Below, one piece after another: positions 1 to 8,955 of a stretch of 64,000 nt of DNA (position 1 is its first letter; the number at the start of each line of letters is the position of its first letter). The DNA comes from Halopenitus sp041821145 (GTDB lineage: Archaea; Halobacteriota; Halobacteria; Halobacteriales; Haloferacaceae): NCBI RefSeq assembly GCF_041821145.1, contig NZ_JBGUBC010000006.1:62001-126000 (forward strand), in the 5' to 3' direction. A program made the position numbers and the translations under genes. The notes under the pieces were generated by a model, which ran no database searches, was not told the origin of the DNA, and worked only from the letters and a program-made list of their open reading frames with translations.

Positions 1-721
1 GACGCGGCAGGTCGACGCCGGTCGCCTCGGCACCACGGTGGACGTTGTGTTTCCATCGCCTGTTCTTCTTGCTCCCCGATCGCCCGGTCGTTTCGGGGAG
101 CCGACGTTCGACCGCGCCCACGTACTCCCCGTTGAGGACCATCACGCGGTAATCGCGGGCTTCGGGGAGAAACTCCTGGATCAGATAGGATTTGTCGCCG
201 GTCGCCCGATAGTCGTGAACCAGATTCACGTGGTCGATCGTCCCCGAGAGGTCGTCGACGTCGGACGCTTTGGTGACGCCGATCCCCCGGGTCGTCGAGT
301 TCGGCTTGATTACGACCGGAAACGTCAGATCGGCCTCCTCGATCGCCGCGATCACGGCCGACTCCTCGACCGGATTCGAGACCATCACGGTTCGTGGTAC
401 GGGTATTCCGGCGGCGTCGAGTGCGCTCGTCACCGCCGCCTTGTTGCGGGAGGTCACGACGGCCTCACGGTCGTTCACCCATGGAATCGACAGCCGAGCG
501 GAGAGCGCCCCGCCCTCCATCAGGCGGGTGGGATAGATAAATCCGACATCGACGTCCTCGGGCGCCGGATCGACCGGATCAGCCCGCCGATCGCCGTCCG
601 ACGTGAGTTGGATCGTCCGCTCTTTCGACCGGAGGTGAACGACGTCGATCCCGCGCTCGGCGAGGGGACGACGGACCCGGTCGAACGTCTCCGCGCGGCT
701 GCTCATCGCGAGCCGAAGCAT
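1..721 (-). CDS. RimK-like ATP-grasp ligase (partial, runs off left edge)
   Basis: The minus-strand frame is open from an ATG at 719-721 to the window edge, giving about 240 residues without a stop; the C-terminus lies outside. The N-terminus (MLRLAMSSRAETF) and the middle of the protein match RimK/LysX-type ATP-grasp ligases. Visible landmarks are the pre-ATP-grasp domain with a WVNDREAV stretch, an ATP-binding VVIKPNSTTRGIG lid region, and the LIQEFLPEARDYRVMVLNG segment that carries the grasp-domain acid residues. The family joins amino acids to carboxyl groups of proteins or cofactors using ATP (examples: glutamate ligation to S6, F420 or tetrahydromethanopterin). The exact substrate cannot be read from this fragment. 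It is the last gene on its strand, 157 nt beyond the 3' end of rpl10e. Confidence 0.8.
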   Translation of the reverse strand, partial: MLRLAMSSRAETFDRVRRPLAERGIDVVHLRSKERTIQLTSDGDRRADPVDPAPEDVDVGFIYPTRLMEGGALSARLSIPWVNDREAVVTSRNKAAVTSALDAAGIPVPRTVMVSNPVEESAVIAAIEEADLTFPVVIKPNSTTRGIGVTKASDVDDLSGTIDHVNLVHDYRATGDKSYLIQEFLPEARDYRVMVLNGEYVGAVERRLPETTGRSGSKKNRRWKHNVHRGAEATGVDLPR

Positions 722-878
722 CGATCCACGGAAGGTGGGGCTCCGTGATATACCCGTCGCGTTGCTGCTCAGCGGCGAATCGCGTTAGTGCTGAACGGCA
801 AATCGAATCGATGACGAACGGCGAAAAACGGATGCGATAGCGGGCGAAACCGACCGAAAACGAGGCCGTCGAGTCGGT

Positions 879-1409
879 CTACGAGATGAGGAGCTTCTCG
901 CCACGCTCGACGGTGATCCGACAGGAGGGTGACATCTTGTTGTAGGCCCGGCGGAACGCCTCCTTGACCTCGGTGGCGTCCTCGGGGTCACAGTAGGCCG
1001 TGAAGATGGCCTCGTTTGCGTTGACGCGTGCGGCCGTCCCGACTGGCTTGCCGAACGCCTGGCGCATTCCATCGGAGACGCGGTCCGCGCCCGCGCCGGT
1101 CGCCTGTTTGTTCTCGCGGATGACCTGGTGGGGGAACTTTCGAAGGACCATCTTGTATTCCTTCTCGCCGATCTCCTTGATGAGGTGACGGTTGGCCGAA
1201 AGCCGCGCGCTCTCCAGTGAGCCGTGGCGGATCTGGAGTTTTTCCTCGACGCGGAGGCTGATCTCCACCTCGTAGTCCTCGGGGTCGGCCTGCAGGTCGC
1301 CCATATTGTGCTGTGCGACTTTCGAACCCGGAATGCCCGTGATGTACTCGCGTCGCGTGTACGAGGGCTTACTGATCGTCCGGTACATGGATGCCGGCTT
1401 TTCTGACAT
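879..1409 (-). CDS. rpl10e: 50S ribosomal protein L10e (uL16 family)
   Basis: This 176-residue protein is full length for archaeal L10e, the uL16-family protein of the large subunit near the aminoacyl-tRNA and GTPase-centre region. The N-terminus (MSEKPASMYRTISKPSYTRREY), the GIPGSKVAQHNMG motif and the RKFPHQVIRENK segment are diagnostic. It starts at the ATG at 1407-1409. A TATA-like TTTATT on the minus strand (1442-1447) lies about 36 nt upstream, so a leader of about ten nucleotides is expected. The gene stands alone rather than in a large ribosomal operon, as is usual for rpl10e. Identity is certain by sequence pattern. Confidence 0.97.
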   Translation of the reverse strand: MSEKPASMYRTISKPSYTRREYITGIPGSKVAQHNMGDLQADPEDYEVEISLRVEEKLQIRHGSLESARLSANRHLIKEIGEKEYKMVLRKFPHQVIRENKQATGAGADRVSDGMRQAFGKPVGTAARVNANEAIFTAYCDPEDATEVKEAFRRAYNKMSPSCRITVERGEKLLIS

Positions 1410-1441
1410 GGTTACTTGTCGTCTCTAACCTCCGCTTCGCG

Positions 1442-1447
1442 AATAAA
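1442..1447 (-). promoter_or_regulatory. TATA-like box of rpl10e
   Basis: TTTATT on the minus strand sits in an otherwise GC-rich stretch about 36 nt before the rpl10e ATG. This matches an archaeal box A with a short leader. No other AT-rich hexamer occurs between nucS and this gene start. The site is a prediction from position and composition only. Confidence 0.5.
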
Positions 1448-1522
1448 CCCTTCGAAAGAACCACCGGATATCGCCCCGTCAGGGCCTCCCACGCCGAGTT
1501 CCTCGACACCGTCCCGAATCGA

Positions 1523-2362
1523 CTATTCGTTCCGGTCCGGGACTGAATCGTCGTCGACCGCGACCGTGGATCCATCCGTCCCCGTTCCCGCTGTGTTTTC
1601 CCTCGCTCCGTCATCTCCACCCGATCCACCACCCCCGCCGCGTGGCGCGGGGTCGATCGCGGCGTGTTCGAATCCCCGCTCATCGAGCAACTCGGCGGCT
1701 CGCTCCGTGAGCGAGGGAGACACGAGGATTCCACGGACGTCGTCGGGATCGATCCCGGATTCGCCCCCGAGTGCCTCGACGTAGCGATCGAGTTGGCTTA
1801 CGGCACTCGGACCGACACGCCGGCGTTTCAACTCGAGGACGACCGGGTTCGAATCAGCGTCGACACAGAGGATGTCCATCGGCCCGGCGGCGCTGTCGCG
1901 TTCGATCCCGACCGGCTCAAGGCCCGCCTCGACGAGGTCCGGATCCTCGAGGATCCGTCGACGGAGATCCGCCTCGCTGCCGTGGACCTTCAGATCGCGA
2001 CCTCCAGTCACGTCCATCGCCGACATCTGTTCGACGGCGGCAAACCGGACGGTGAGCGTTTCCGCGGGCGACGTTCGGACCGAGCGCACCCGAAGCCGTC
2101 CCTCCCGAACCGCGGCTCGGTGTTCGGATCCCGGCGGCTGCCAGTTCACCGGCGTGCGCTTTTCGTCCGTGTGGACGAGCGCTGACCCGTCGGGTTTGAG
2201 CACCAGCAGTCGACGACCCATCCCGAGCGTCGAGGCGGCGCGACCCTCGTAGTCGACTCGACACTCGCCGAAGACGGTTATCAGGTCGCCGCGATCGAAG
2301 GCGGACTCGAGCGCCCACAGCGCCTCGCGGTGGCTCGGATCGTGAAGGGTCCGTACGGTCAC
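1523..2362 (-). CDS. nucS: Endonuclease NucS (EndoMS)
   Basis: This 279-residue protein has the two-domain layout of NucS/EndoMS. An N-terminal DNA-binding beta domain (about 1-120, with a GRRLLVLKPDGS turn and a WQPPG loop) is followed by a RecB-like nuclease domain. The nuclease core is readable as DILCVDADSNPVVLELKRRR, giving the D-x(n)-ExK catalytic triad, and is followed by the SQLDRYVEAL helix. In archaea the enzyme cleaves mismatched duplex DNA or branched DNA and binds the PCNA clamp. The C-terminal tail is long, glycine-rich and acidic, as in other haloarchaeal copies. It lies between the enolase-family gene and rpl10e on the same strand, without close spacing to either. Confidence 0.93.
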   Translation of the reverse strand: MTVRTLHDPSHREALWALESAFDRGDLITVFGECRVDYEGRAASTLGMGRRLLVLKPDGSALVHTDEKRTPVNWQPPGSEHRAAVREGRLRVRSVRTSPAETLTVRFAAVEQMSAMDVTGGRDLKVHGSEADLRRRILEDPDLVEAGLEPVGIERDSAAGPMDILCVDADSNPVVLELKRRRVGPSAVSQLDRYVEALGGESGIDPDDVRGILVSPSLTERAAELLDERGFEHAAIDPAPRGGGGGSGGDDGARENTAGTGTDGSTVAVDDDSVPDRNE

Positions 2363-2441
2363 GACCCGTGGATACGGGTTCGGCGGTCAAAAGGTCGCTG
2401 ACGCGCCCCCTTCGTTCGGATGCGGACGTCCGGTCGGCCGA

Positions 2442-3554
2442 TCACTTGTCCACTTTGAACGTCTCGAGTGCCTCCTCGTCCAACTGGACGCCGTGGCCCG
2501 GCGTCTCCGGAAGCTCGATCATCCCCTCGTCGTTCGGTGCGAGCGGTTCGGCGACGACGTCGTCGAACACCTTCACGTCCATGTCGCGGTAGAAGTACTC
2601 CACCCATAGACCGTTCTCGATCGCGCCCAGAAGCGACGCGTGGAGGTTCCAGTTGTAGTGGGGCGCGATCGGCACGTCGTGGGCGGACGCGTAGTTCGCG
2701 ATCCGAAGCCACTCGGTGATCCCGCCACACACCGTCGCGTCCGGTTGGAGAATTCCCGCGGCACCGCCGTCATAGAGCGCGGCGAAGTCGTGCCGTGTCC
2801 CCTCCAGTTCTCCCGTCGCGACCGGGTAGTCGATGGCGTCGTTGACCTGGCTCATCGTCTCGACCCGGTCGATCATCACCGGCTCCTCGATGAAGTACGG
2901 GTCGTAGGGTTCGAACGCTCGGCAGGCGCGCACCCCTTCGGGCGTCGAGGCCCACACGCCGTTGGCATCGAGTAGGAGCGTCCGGTCGGGACCGATCTCA
3001 TCGCGAACGGCCGCGACGCGCGCCTCCTCCTCGGGTACCGACCGGCGCCCGACCTTCATCTTCACGACGTCGTGGCCCTCATCGAGATACCGACTGATCT
3101 CTTCGCGGAGCCCTTCGTGTCCCTTCTCGTCGCGGTAGTAGCCCCCGCTGGCGTAGGACGGAACGGCATCGGAGTTGCCGCCCAACAGCTTGTAAAGCGG
3201 CTGATCGGCCGCCTTCGCCTTCAGGTCCCACAGCGCGATATCGACCGTCGAGATCGCCCGCAGGAACAGGCCGGTCCGGCCGATCTGGACGTTTCCGTCG
3301 TACATCTCCTCCCACAGCCGCGTGGTGTCGCGCGGGTCCTCGCCGAGGAGGACCTCTTCAAGTCGCGATTCGACGGACTCGGCGACCAGTTCCGCCGCCT
3401 CGTATCCCAACGAGTAGCCGACTCCCTCCAACCCTTCGTCGGTCCGAATATGCGTGATCGCGTGGTCGCGATAGTGGATCGTCCGGTTCGAGAACGAGAC
3501 CGGCTCCGCAAGCGGGATCTCGATCGGATATGACTCGACGGAAGTTATCTCCAT
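2442..3554 (-). CDS. Mandelate racemase/muconate lactonizing enzyme family protein
   Basis: The ORF opens at 3578, but the ATG at 3552-3554 (MEITSVES) is preferred because enolase-superfamily proteins begin with such a strand; this gives 370 residues. The N-terminal capping domain precedes a TIM barrel. Catalytic landmarks are the KMKVG base-donating lysine motif, metal ligands in LLDANG and FIEEP and in TGELEG, then QPDATVCGG and a late histidine in APHYNWN. The K-x-K plus late His pattern points to the mandelate racemase subgroup, many members of which dehydrate sugar acids. The substrate is not determinable. Its neighbours do not form an obvious sugar pathway, so the call stays at superfamily level. 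Confidence 0.85.
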   Translation of the reverse strand: MEITSVESYPIEIPLAEPVSFSNRTIHYRDHAITHIRTDEGLEGVGYSLGYEAAELVAESVESRLEEVLLGEDPRDTTRLWEEMYDGNVQIGRTGLFLRAISTVDIALWDLKAKAADQPLYKLLGGNSDAVPSYASGGYYRDEKGHEGLREEISRYLDEGHDVVKMKVGRRSVPEEEARVAAVRDEIGPDRTLLLDANGVWASTPEGVRACRAFEPYDPYFIEEPVMIDRVETMSQVNDAIDYPVATGELEGTRHDFAALYDGGAAGILQPDATVCGGITEWLRIANYASAHDVPIAPHYNWNLHASLLGAIENGLWVEYFYRDMDVKVFDDVVAEPLAPNDEGMIELPETPGHGVQLDEEALETFKVDK

Positions 3555-3692
3555 ACCGGCCGCCCAACGCCGACACATATATTTCCTCGCCTCCAGGCGA
3601 GTTCTGTGATTATTCGTCGGTCGTCACTCGTCGTGTGAGAAAACGCGAAAACGTAGCCGTGTGCCGATACGCCCTCGAGATCGCCGAAGACC

Positions 3693-3887
3693 TTACAGTC
3701 GGGTAAGGTTCTTCGCGCGCGGGCCCTTGGGGGCGTCCTCGATCTCGAATTCGACCTCCTGTCCCTCCTCGAGATCGGGGCCGCCGATGTCCTCCATGTG
3801 GAAGAAGACGTCGTCGTCCGCGTCCTCAGTCGAGATGAAGCCGTAACCGCCAGTGTCGTTGAAGAAATCAACCGTTCCGGTTGCCAT
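3693..3887 (-). CDS. cspA: Cold-shock domain protein
   Basis: This single cold-shock OB-fold protein has 64 residues when started at the ATG at 3885-3887 (MATGTVDFF); the longer frame would add ten residues absent from the family. RNP1-like and RNP2-like motifs are visible as GYGFIST and DDVFFHM. The PKGPRAKNL end is typical of haloarchaeal CspA copies. Such proteins bind single-stranded RNA or DNA and act as RNA chaperones. The gene is monocistronic, with its own upstream space. Confidence 0.95.
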   Translation of the reverse strand: MATGTVDFFNDTGGYGFISTEDADDDVFFHMEDIGGPDLEEGQEVEFEIEDAPKGPRAKNLTRL

Positions 3888-3938
3888 TGCACCCGTACGG
3901 ACGAGACAGTCCTGCATAAGGGTTGTGTCTTGGATCGC

Positions 3939-4442
3939 TCAGGGGACGTAGCGCCGCTGGAACTCCTCGTCGGATTTCGTCAGATAGATGATCCCCTCGA
4001 TGAAGCCGACGATCGCCGGGATCCCCGTCCAGAAGAAACAGAGATACAGGATACCCATCTTCGTTTGCCCGAGATAGAACTTGTGTACGCCGATCCCGCC
4101 GAGCAGCAACGCGAAGATACCCGCCGCGATTCGGTCCTTCTCGTTCGAGGACCCCGTTCCAGTCGGTCTGACGCCACACTCAGGACAGATCTCGGCTTGC
4201 TTTTTGATGATCGAGCCGCAACTCGGGCAGTATTGTTCGTCCGGACCGGGTCCGCCTTGAGTCGCTTTCTCTGCCGTTGCGCTCGACGCGGCCGACGTGT
4301 CCTCAAAATCCTCTGCCTCGATCGACGGTTCGTCGTCGGTGACGGGGTCGTCCTGCTCGCCCGGTTCGTTCTCCGACTCGCTCGGTTCTCCGGACTCGGT
4401 CGATTCGTCCGGTATCGGATCGTCGTCTGGAGGACCTGCCAT
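3939..4442 (-). CDS. TM2-domain membrane protein with zinc ribbon
   Basis: The 167-residue protein has three parts. Residues 1-65 are an acidic, disordered Ser/Glu/Asp-rich leader. Residues about 70-92 form a zinc ribbon with two CxxC pairs (CPSCG and CPECG). Residues about 100-155 form a TM2 domain: a hydrophobic helix, the GIGVHKFYLGQ turn, a second helix, and the GFIEGIIYLT end. TM2 proteins are small membrane proteins of poorly defined role. The combination of ribbon plus TM2 is common in archaea. It is followed by the cold-shock gene on the same strand. Confidence 0.85.
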   Translation of the reverse strand: MAGPPDDDPIPDESTESGEPSESENEPGEQDDPVTDDEPSIEAEDFEDTSAASSATAEKATQGGPGPDEQYCPSCGSIIKKQAEICPECGVRPTGTGSSNEKDRIAAGIFALLLGGIGVHKFYLGQTKMGILYLCFFWTGIPAIVGFIEGIIYLTKSDEEFQRRYVP

Positions 4443-4494
4443 ACGTTTTCGGTGTTCCCGCGAGTATTTATAAGCAGGTGACCGTTGCCCCCCG

Positions 4495-4995
4495 TCACGA
4501 TGTCCTCGATCGCTGCTGTGAAAGCGCTATCACGGCGAGTACGGCGTATCCCGCGCCGACGACGAGCACCCGTAGATCACCTCCCAGGAGGAGTCGTCCG
4601 AGTCCGAGCCCGTAGGCGATACCGAGCAGGCCACCCGTGATCGTCCGAACCGCGTTCGACCCGCTGATCGGCCGAAACGCCGTGATCGCCCAATCGACGA
4701 GCGCGAAGATCGGCAGGATGGCGATCAGAACCAGATGGATCCTGGCGCTCCCGCTCCCGAGTAGAAACCAACCGACTCCGACGAGGATCCCCGGGTAGAT
4801 CCCCGAACATCTCGCGCACAGATGAACCGGTCTCGATCCGATCCGTACTCGATGACATCGATCGTACTCCTCCGGCTCGTGATGTGAGAGCAGGTAGCGG
4901 CGCGTCTCGGCGATTCCCTTTCGAAGTTCCCGCTTGAGGACATCACGTTCCACGTCCGCGAGGAGGACGCGGCCAGTGAAAAGGATCCTGGCCAT
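4495..4995 (-). CDS. DUF2085 family membrane protein
   Basis: This 166-residue protein begins with a charged segment and carries the conserved CHRVRIGSRPVHLCARCSGI stretch, whose Cys/His spacing (C..H....HLCARC.G) marks DUF2085. Three or four hydrophobic helices follow, between about residues 68 and 160. The family is membrane-bound, probably metal-binding, and has no assigned function. It is divergent from leuS. The 183-bp gap between the two starts contains a 21-bp tandem repeat. Confidence 0.8.
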   Translation of the reverse strand: MARILFTGRVLLADVERDVLKRELRKGIAETRRYLLSHHEPEEYDRCHRVRIGSRPVHLCARCSGIYPGILVGVGWFLLGSGSARIHLVLIAILPIFALVDWAITAFRPISGSNAVRTITGGLLGIAYGLGLGRLLLGGDLRVLVVGAGYAVLAVIALSQQRSRTS

Positions 4996-5042
4996 TTGCT
5001 CCGTCCACGCTCCCGGAATCGGTGGGTCACGCCCCCGAGAAC

Positions 5043-5084
5043 GATGACCGACGTTTCCGGGAGGATGACCGACGTTTCCGGGAG
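5043..5084. repeat. Perfect 21-bp tandem duplication upstream of leuS
   Basis: Two identical 21-bp units (5043-5063 and 5064-5084), each beginning GATGACCGACG and ending CCGGGAG, lie head to tail between the divergent starts of the DUF2085 gene and leuS. The unit length is a multiple of three and contains ATGACC, so it also lengthens an open frame upstream of leuS. Whether it is regulatory or a neutral slippage product cannot be told from one genome. Confidence 0.85.
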
Positions 5085-5178
5085 CGGTGACTCACGTTCT
5101 CACTTTCTCCACGGATGGTGTTCGGCCCTCCGGATGGAAAGGTATAGGACGGAGACGCCACCACGAGTATATAAACAG

Positions 5179-7986
5179 ATGAGTGACGAGGGATACGACC
5201 ACGCGGCGATCGAGCGCCGGTGGCAGGACGCGTGGGACGAGACGGACGCGTATCGCACGCCCGACGACGTCGAGGACCCGACCTACGTCCTCGGGATGTA
5301 CCCATACCCCTCGGGGAAGCTACACATGGGCCACGTCCGGAACTACACGATCACGGACGCGTATGCCCGATACCGGCGGCTGCGAGGCGACGACGTACTT
5401 CACCCGATGGGATGGGACGCCTTCGGCCTCCCGGCGGAGAACGCCGCCAAGGAACGCGATACGAACCCCCGCGACTGGACGTTCGACTGCATCGACACGA
5501 TGAAAACGCAGATGCGCTCGATGGGCTTCGGCTACGACTGGGAGCGGGAGATCACCACCTGCACGCCCGAGTACTACGAGTGGAACCAGTGGCTCTTTCG
5601 GCGATTCCACGAGGAGGGACTCGCAGAACGGCGTGACGCCGAGGTGAACTGGTGTCCGGAGTGTGAGACCGTTCTGGCCGACGAGCAGGTCGAGGGCGAG
5701 GAGGAACTCTGCTGGCGATGTGACACCCCCGTCGAGCAGCGCGAACTCGAACAGTGGTTTTTGAAGATCACCGAGTATGCCGACGAGCTCGTCGACGGTA
5801 TCGACGATCTGGAGGGATGGCCCGACTCCGTCCGCCAGATGCAGCGCAACTGGATCGGCCGCCAGTACGGTACCCGACTGCCCTTCACGATCACGGGGAC
5901 GGAGGGCGAATCCGGCGAGGCTGACGAGACGGGCGACGAAGCTGGTGACGGCCACGATTACGGTACTGTCGAGGCGTTCACCACCCGTGCCGACACGGTC
6001 TTCGGTGCGACCTTCTTCGCGCTTGCGCCCGACCACCCGATCGCAGAGGAACTGGCCGAGACGGACGAGGCGGTCCACGAGTTCATTCACCACGAGGCAG
6101 ATCCCGAGGGTGACGAACCCAACGGCGTTCGAACCGACCTCGTCGCCACGAATCCCGTCACGGGAGAGGCCATTCCCGTGTTCGTCGCCGACTTCGTCCT
6201 CTCGGACGTCGGAACGGGCGCGTTGATGGGCGTGCCGGCCCACGACGACCGCGACCATCTCTTCGCCTCGAAGATGGATATCCCGATCAAGCCGGTAATC
6301 GCCCCCGAACCCGACGACTCGGAGGGTGCGGAACCCGAACCCCCCGACGTGAGCGAGGGGGCGTTCACAGACGACGGCGTCCTCGTGAACTCCGGGGAGT
6401 ACTCCGGACTCGATAGCGAGACGGCCCGCGAACGCATCACCGCCGACACCGACGGAGCCGAGGAAGCCACACAATACCGGCTTCGCGACTGGGGCATTTC
6501 TCGACAGCGCTACTGGGGGACGCCGATCCCGGTCGTTCACTGCGAGGAGTGCGGTCCGGTATTGGTTCCCGAGGCGGACCTCCCGGTTGAGCTCCCCGAG
6601 TTCATCAACACGACCGGTAATCCCCTTGACGCCGCCGACGAGTGGAAGGAAACGACCTGCCCCGAGTGTGGTGCGCCAGCGACCCGCGAGACCGACACGA
6701 TGGACACCTTCGTCGACTCCTCCTGGTACTTCCTGCGATACATCTCGCCCGATCTGACGGAGGCGCCCTTCGATCTCGAACGCGCCAACGACTGGATGCC
6801 CGTCGACCAGTACGTCGGCGGGATCGAACACGCCGTGATGCACCTGCTGTATAGCCGGTTCGTCACGAAGGTCCTCGCGGACACGGAGGGACTCGCTCAC
6901 CGCGAACCGTTTACGAACCTGCTCGCACAGGGGATGGTCCAACTCGAAGGCGAGAAGATGTCGAAATCGAAGGGGAACGTCGTCTCCCCCCAGCGGATCG
7001 TCGAGGAGTACGGTGCCGATACGGCGCGGCTGTTCATGATGCAGGCGGCCCAGCCCGAGCGTGATTTCGACTGGTCGGAGGAGGGCGTCCGTTCGACCTA
7101 TCGATTTTTGACTCGGCTGAAGACGCTTGTCGAGGAAGACGCCGACTCGCTGACCCAGGCGGACCCGGAGGAGGCGGACACCGATGCGTCCGCTGAGGAG
7201 TATCCGATCGCCGGGTACGTTGCCGACGAGATCGATGCCACGATCGCGGTCGCGACCGAGGAGTACGACGATCTCACGTTCAACACCGCCCTGCGCGAGA
7301 CGCAGGGACTCGTCGGGACGCTTCGGAGCTACACGGAGTATGTCGACGATCCGGATCCCGCGGTCCTCGAACGCGGCCTCTCGGTTGTCATCCGACTTTT
7401 AGCACCCGTGACGCCGCACCTCACGGAGGAACTGTACGCGACTCTCCGGGACGTGGATCCGGAGGCTGTGGCGGCGGATTCCGACGCCGACGTGGAGTCC
7501 ATCGTCGAGGCGGGCGTCGTCGTGGGAGCCGACTGGCCGACCGCCGACGTCGATCGCGAGACCGCAGAAAAACGCCGTCAGCTCGTCGAGAACACCCGTG
7601 AGGACGTTCGGCAGATCATCGATGTCGCCGGCATCGAGGACCCGGAAGCGATCGAGGTAGTCGTCGCACCCGACTGGAAATACGACGCCCTCTCGATCGC
7701 GATCGACAGCGAGGCCGACAACCTGATCGGCGAGTTGATGGCCGAACCACACATCCGCGAGCAGGGCGACGCGGCCGCATCCTACGGTCAGGATCTACAG
7801 GCCGACCGTGAGGCTCTCTCGATGACGCTTCGGGGCGACGCTGAATTCGACGCACTCCGGTCGGCAGCCTGGCTGATCGAACGCGAGTTCGACGCGCCCG
7901 TTCGAGTCGTCCGTGCTCAGGATGCCGCCGACGACGTGGCACGACAGGCGGAGCCGGGTCGACCGGCGATCAACATCGAGGAGTAA
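5179..7986 (+). CDS. leuS: Leucyl-tRNA synthetase (bacterial-type body)
   Basis: This protein charges tRNA-Leu. It has 935 residues when started at the ATG at 5179-5181 (MSDEGYDHAAIERRW); the frame is open further upstream, but that part is not family-like. Class I signatures are HMGH at residues 49-52 and KMSKS at 593-597. The order of blocks (GWDAFGLPAENAA, NWCPEC zinc knuckle, CP1 editing insert with a TTRADTVFG motif, RDWGISRQRYWG, DTFVDSSWYFLRY) follows the bacterial LeuRS layout rather than the archaeal/eukaryotic one. Haloarchaea are known to carry bacterial-type LeuRS. An acidic insert around residues 245-265 is a typical halophilic adaptation. Monocistronic; pheA follows after 48 nt. 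Confidence 0.96.
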   Translation: MSDEGYDHAAIERRWQDAWDETDAYRTPDDVEDPTYVLGMYPYPSGKLHMGHVRNYTITDAYARYRRLRGDDVLHPMGWDAFGLPAENAAKERDTNPRDWTFDCIDTMKTQMRSMGFGYDWEREITTCTPEYYEWNQWLFRRFHEEGLAERRDAEVNWCPECETVLADEQVEGEEELCWRCDTPVEQRELEQWFLKITEYADELVDGIDDLEGWPDSVRQMQRNWIGRQYGTRLPFTITGTEGESGEADETGDEAGDGHDYGTVEAFTTRADTVFGATFFALAPDHPIAEELAETDEAVHEFIHHEADPEGDEPNGVRTDLVATNPVTGEAIPVFVADFVLSDVGTGALMGVPAHDDRDHLFASKMDIPIKPVIAPEPDDSEGAEPEPPDVSEGAFTDDGVLVNSGEYSGLDSETARERITADTDGAEEATQYRLRDWGISRQRYWGTPIPVVHCEECGPVLVPEADLPVELPEFINTTGNPLDAADEWKETTCPECGAPATRETDTMDTFVDSSWYFLRYISPDLTEAPFDLERANDWMPVDQYVGGIEHAVMHLLYSRFVTKVLADTEGLAHREPFTNLLAQGMVQLEGEKMSKSKGNVVSPQRIVEEYGADTARLFMMQAAQPERDFDWSEEGVRSTYRFLTRLKTLVEEDADSLTQADPEEADTDASAEEYPIAGYVADEIDATIAVATEEYDDLTFNTALRETQGLVGTLRSYTEYVDDPDPAVLERGLSVVIRLLAPVTPHLTEELYATLRDVDPEAVAADSDADVESIVEAGVVVGADWPTADVDRETAEKRRQLVENTREDVRQIIDVAGIEDPEAIEVVVAPDWKYDALSIAIDSEADNLIGELMAEPHIREQGDAAASYGQDLQADREALSMTLRGDAEFDALRSAAWLIEREFDAPVRVVRAQDAADDVARQAEPGRPAINIEE

Positions 7987-8034
7987 ACGGTCCCCTTCGG
8001 CACGCTTTTGAGTGCTCCCCGGCTATTTCGGATG

Positions 8035-8856
8035 ATGAACGTTGTCACGCTCGGCCCTGCCGGCACCTACTCACACCGTGCTGCCCGGGCTGTCGCCGAT
8101 GACGTCGCGTTTCGCGAATCGGTCACGGCGATCGTCGAGTCCGTTTCAACGGGGGATTTCGACCGCGGTGTCGTCCCGATAGAGAACAGTATCGAAGGCT
8201 CCGTCACGGAGAGTCTCGACGCGCTTGCGGACGAGAAGGTCGCGGTCGTCGAGGAGATCGTCACGCCGATCCGCCACGCCCTCCTCGCGCAGGCGGAGGA
8301 CTTCGACGTGGTCGCGAGCCACTCACAGGCGCTCGCGCAATGTCGCTCCTTCCTCGAACGCGAGTATCCCGACGTCGACAAGGAGGCGGTCGCTTCGACG
8401 GCTCGGGGGGTAGAGCGTGCGCGCTCGGACGCCAGAGTCGCCGGCATCGGCCACCCCGACAACGCCGAACCGATGGATGGTGAGGGGACGAGCCTTCGCG
8501 TCCTCGCCGAGGACATCCAGGACCGGTCCTCGAACGCGACGCGATTCCTCGTCATCGCTCCCGCATCGGAACGCACTCGGGCAGGCGGGAAGACGACGCT
8601 TATCGTCTATCCCGATGCCAACTATCCGGGACTCCTCCTGGAGATGCTCGAGGCGTTCGCCGACCGTGACATCAATCTCTCGCGGGTGGAATCCCGGCCG
8701 AGCGGCAACCGCCTCGGGGACTATCTGTTCCACTTCGACATCGAGGCCGGCCTGTATGAACCCCGTACCCAGGATGCACTCGAGACGCTCGAAGGGATCG
8801 CGGAGAACGGGTGGGTGCGTGTGCTCGGTTCCTACGATACGACCCACGTCGTTTGA
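8035..8856 (+). CDS. pheA: Prephenate dehydratase
   Basis: This enzyme converts prephenate to phenylpyruvate in phenylalanine synthesis. Residues 1-180 form the catalytic domain (MNVVTLGPAGTYS, VVPIENSIEGSVTESLD, and a TRFLVI strand ending the domain). Residues about 190-265 form an ACT regulatory domain with LLEMLEAF and the ESRPSG motif, so feedback by phenylalanine is likely. Two adjacent ATGs (8032 and 8035) are possible. A TTTTG-type promoter box about 27 nt upstream fits a leaderless transcript beginning at either of them. The fusion lacks a chorismate mutase domain, as is usual in archaea. Confidence 0.94.
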   Translation: MNVVTLGPAGTYSHRAARAVADDVAFRESVTAIVESVSTGDFDRGVVPIENSIEGSVTESLDALADEKVAVVEEIVTPIRHALLAQAEDFDVVASHSQALAQCRSFLEREYPDVDKEAVASTARGVERARSDARVAGIGHPDNAEPMDGEGTSLRVLAEDIQDRSSNATRFLVIAPASERTRAGGKTTLIVYPDANYPGLLLEMLEAFADRDINLSRVESRPSGNRLGDYLFHFDIEAGLYEPRTQDALETLEGIAENGWVRVLGSYDTTHVV

Positions 8857-8955
8857 CGGTGATACGACTCACGTCATTTGACGACGGCGTCGTGGTCCGC
8901 CGGGTCGAGCACCGGCAACGTTGCGTTGAAGTCACTTGCTGATCAATTACCATGT

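Noticed and set aside
5320..6942. A 540-codon frame antisense to leuS
   Set aside because: Shadow of the synthetase; no start or domain support.
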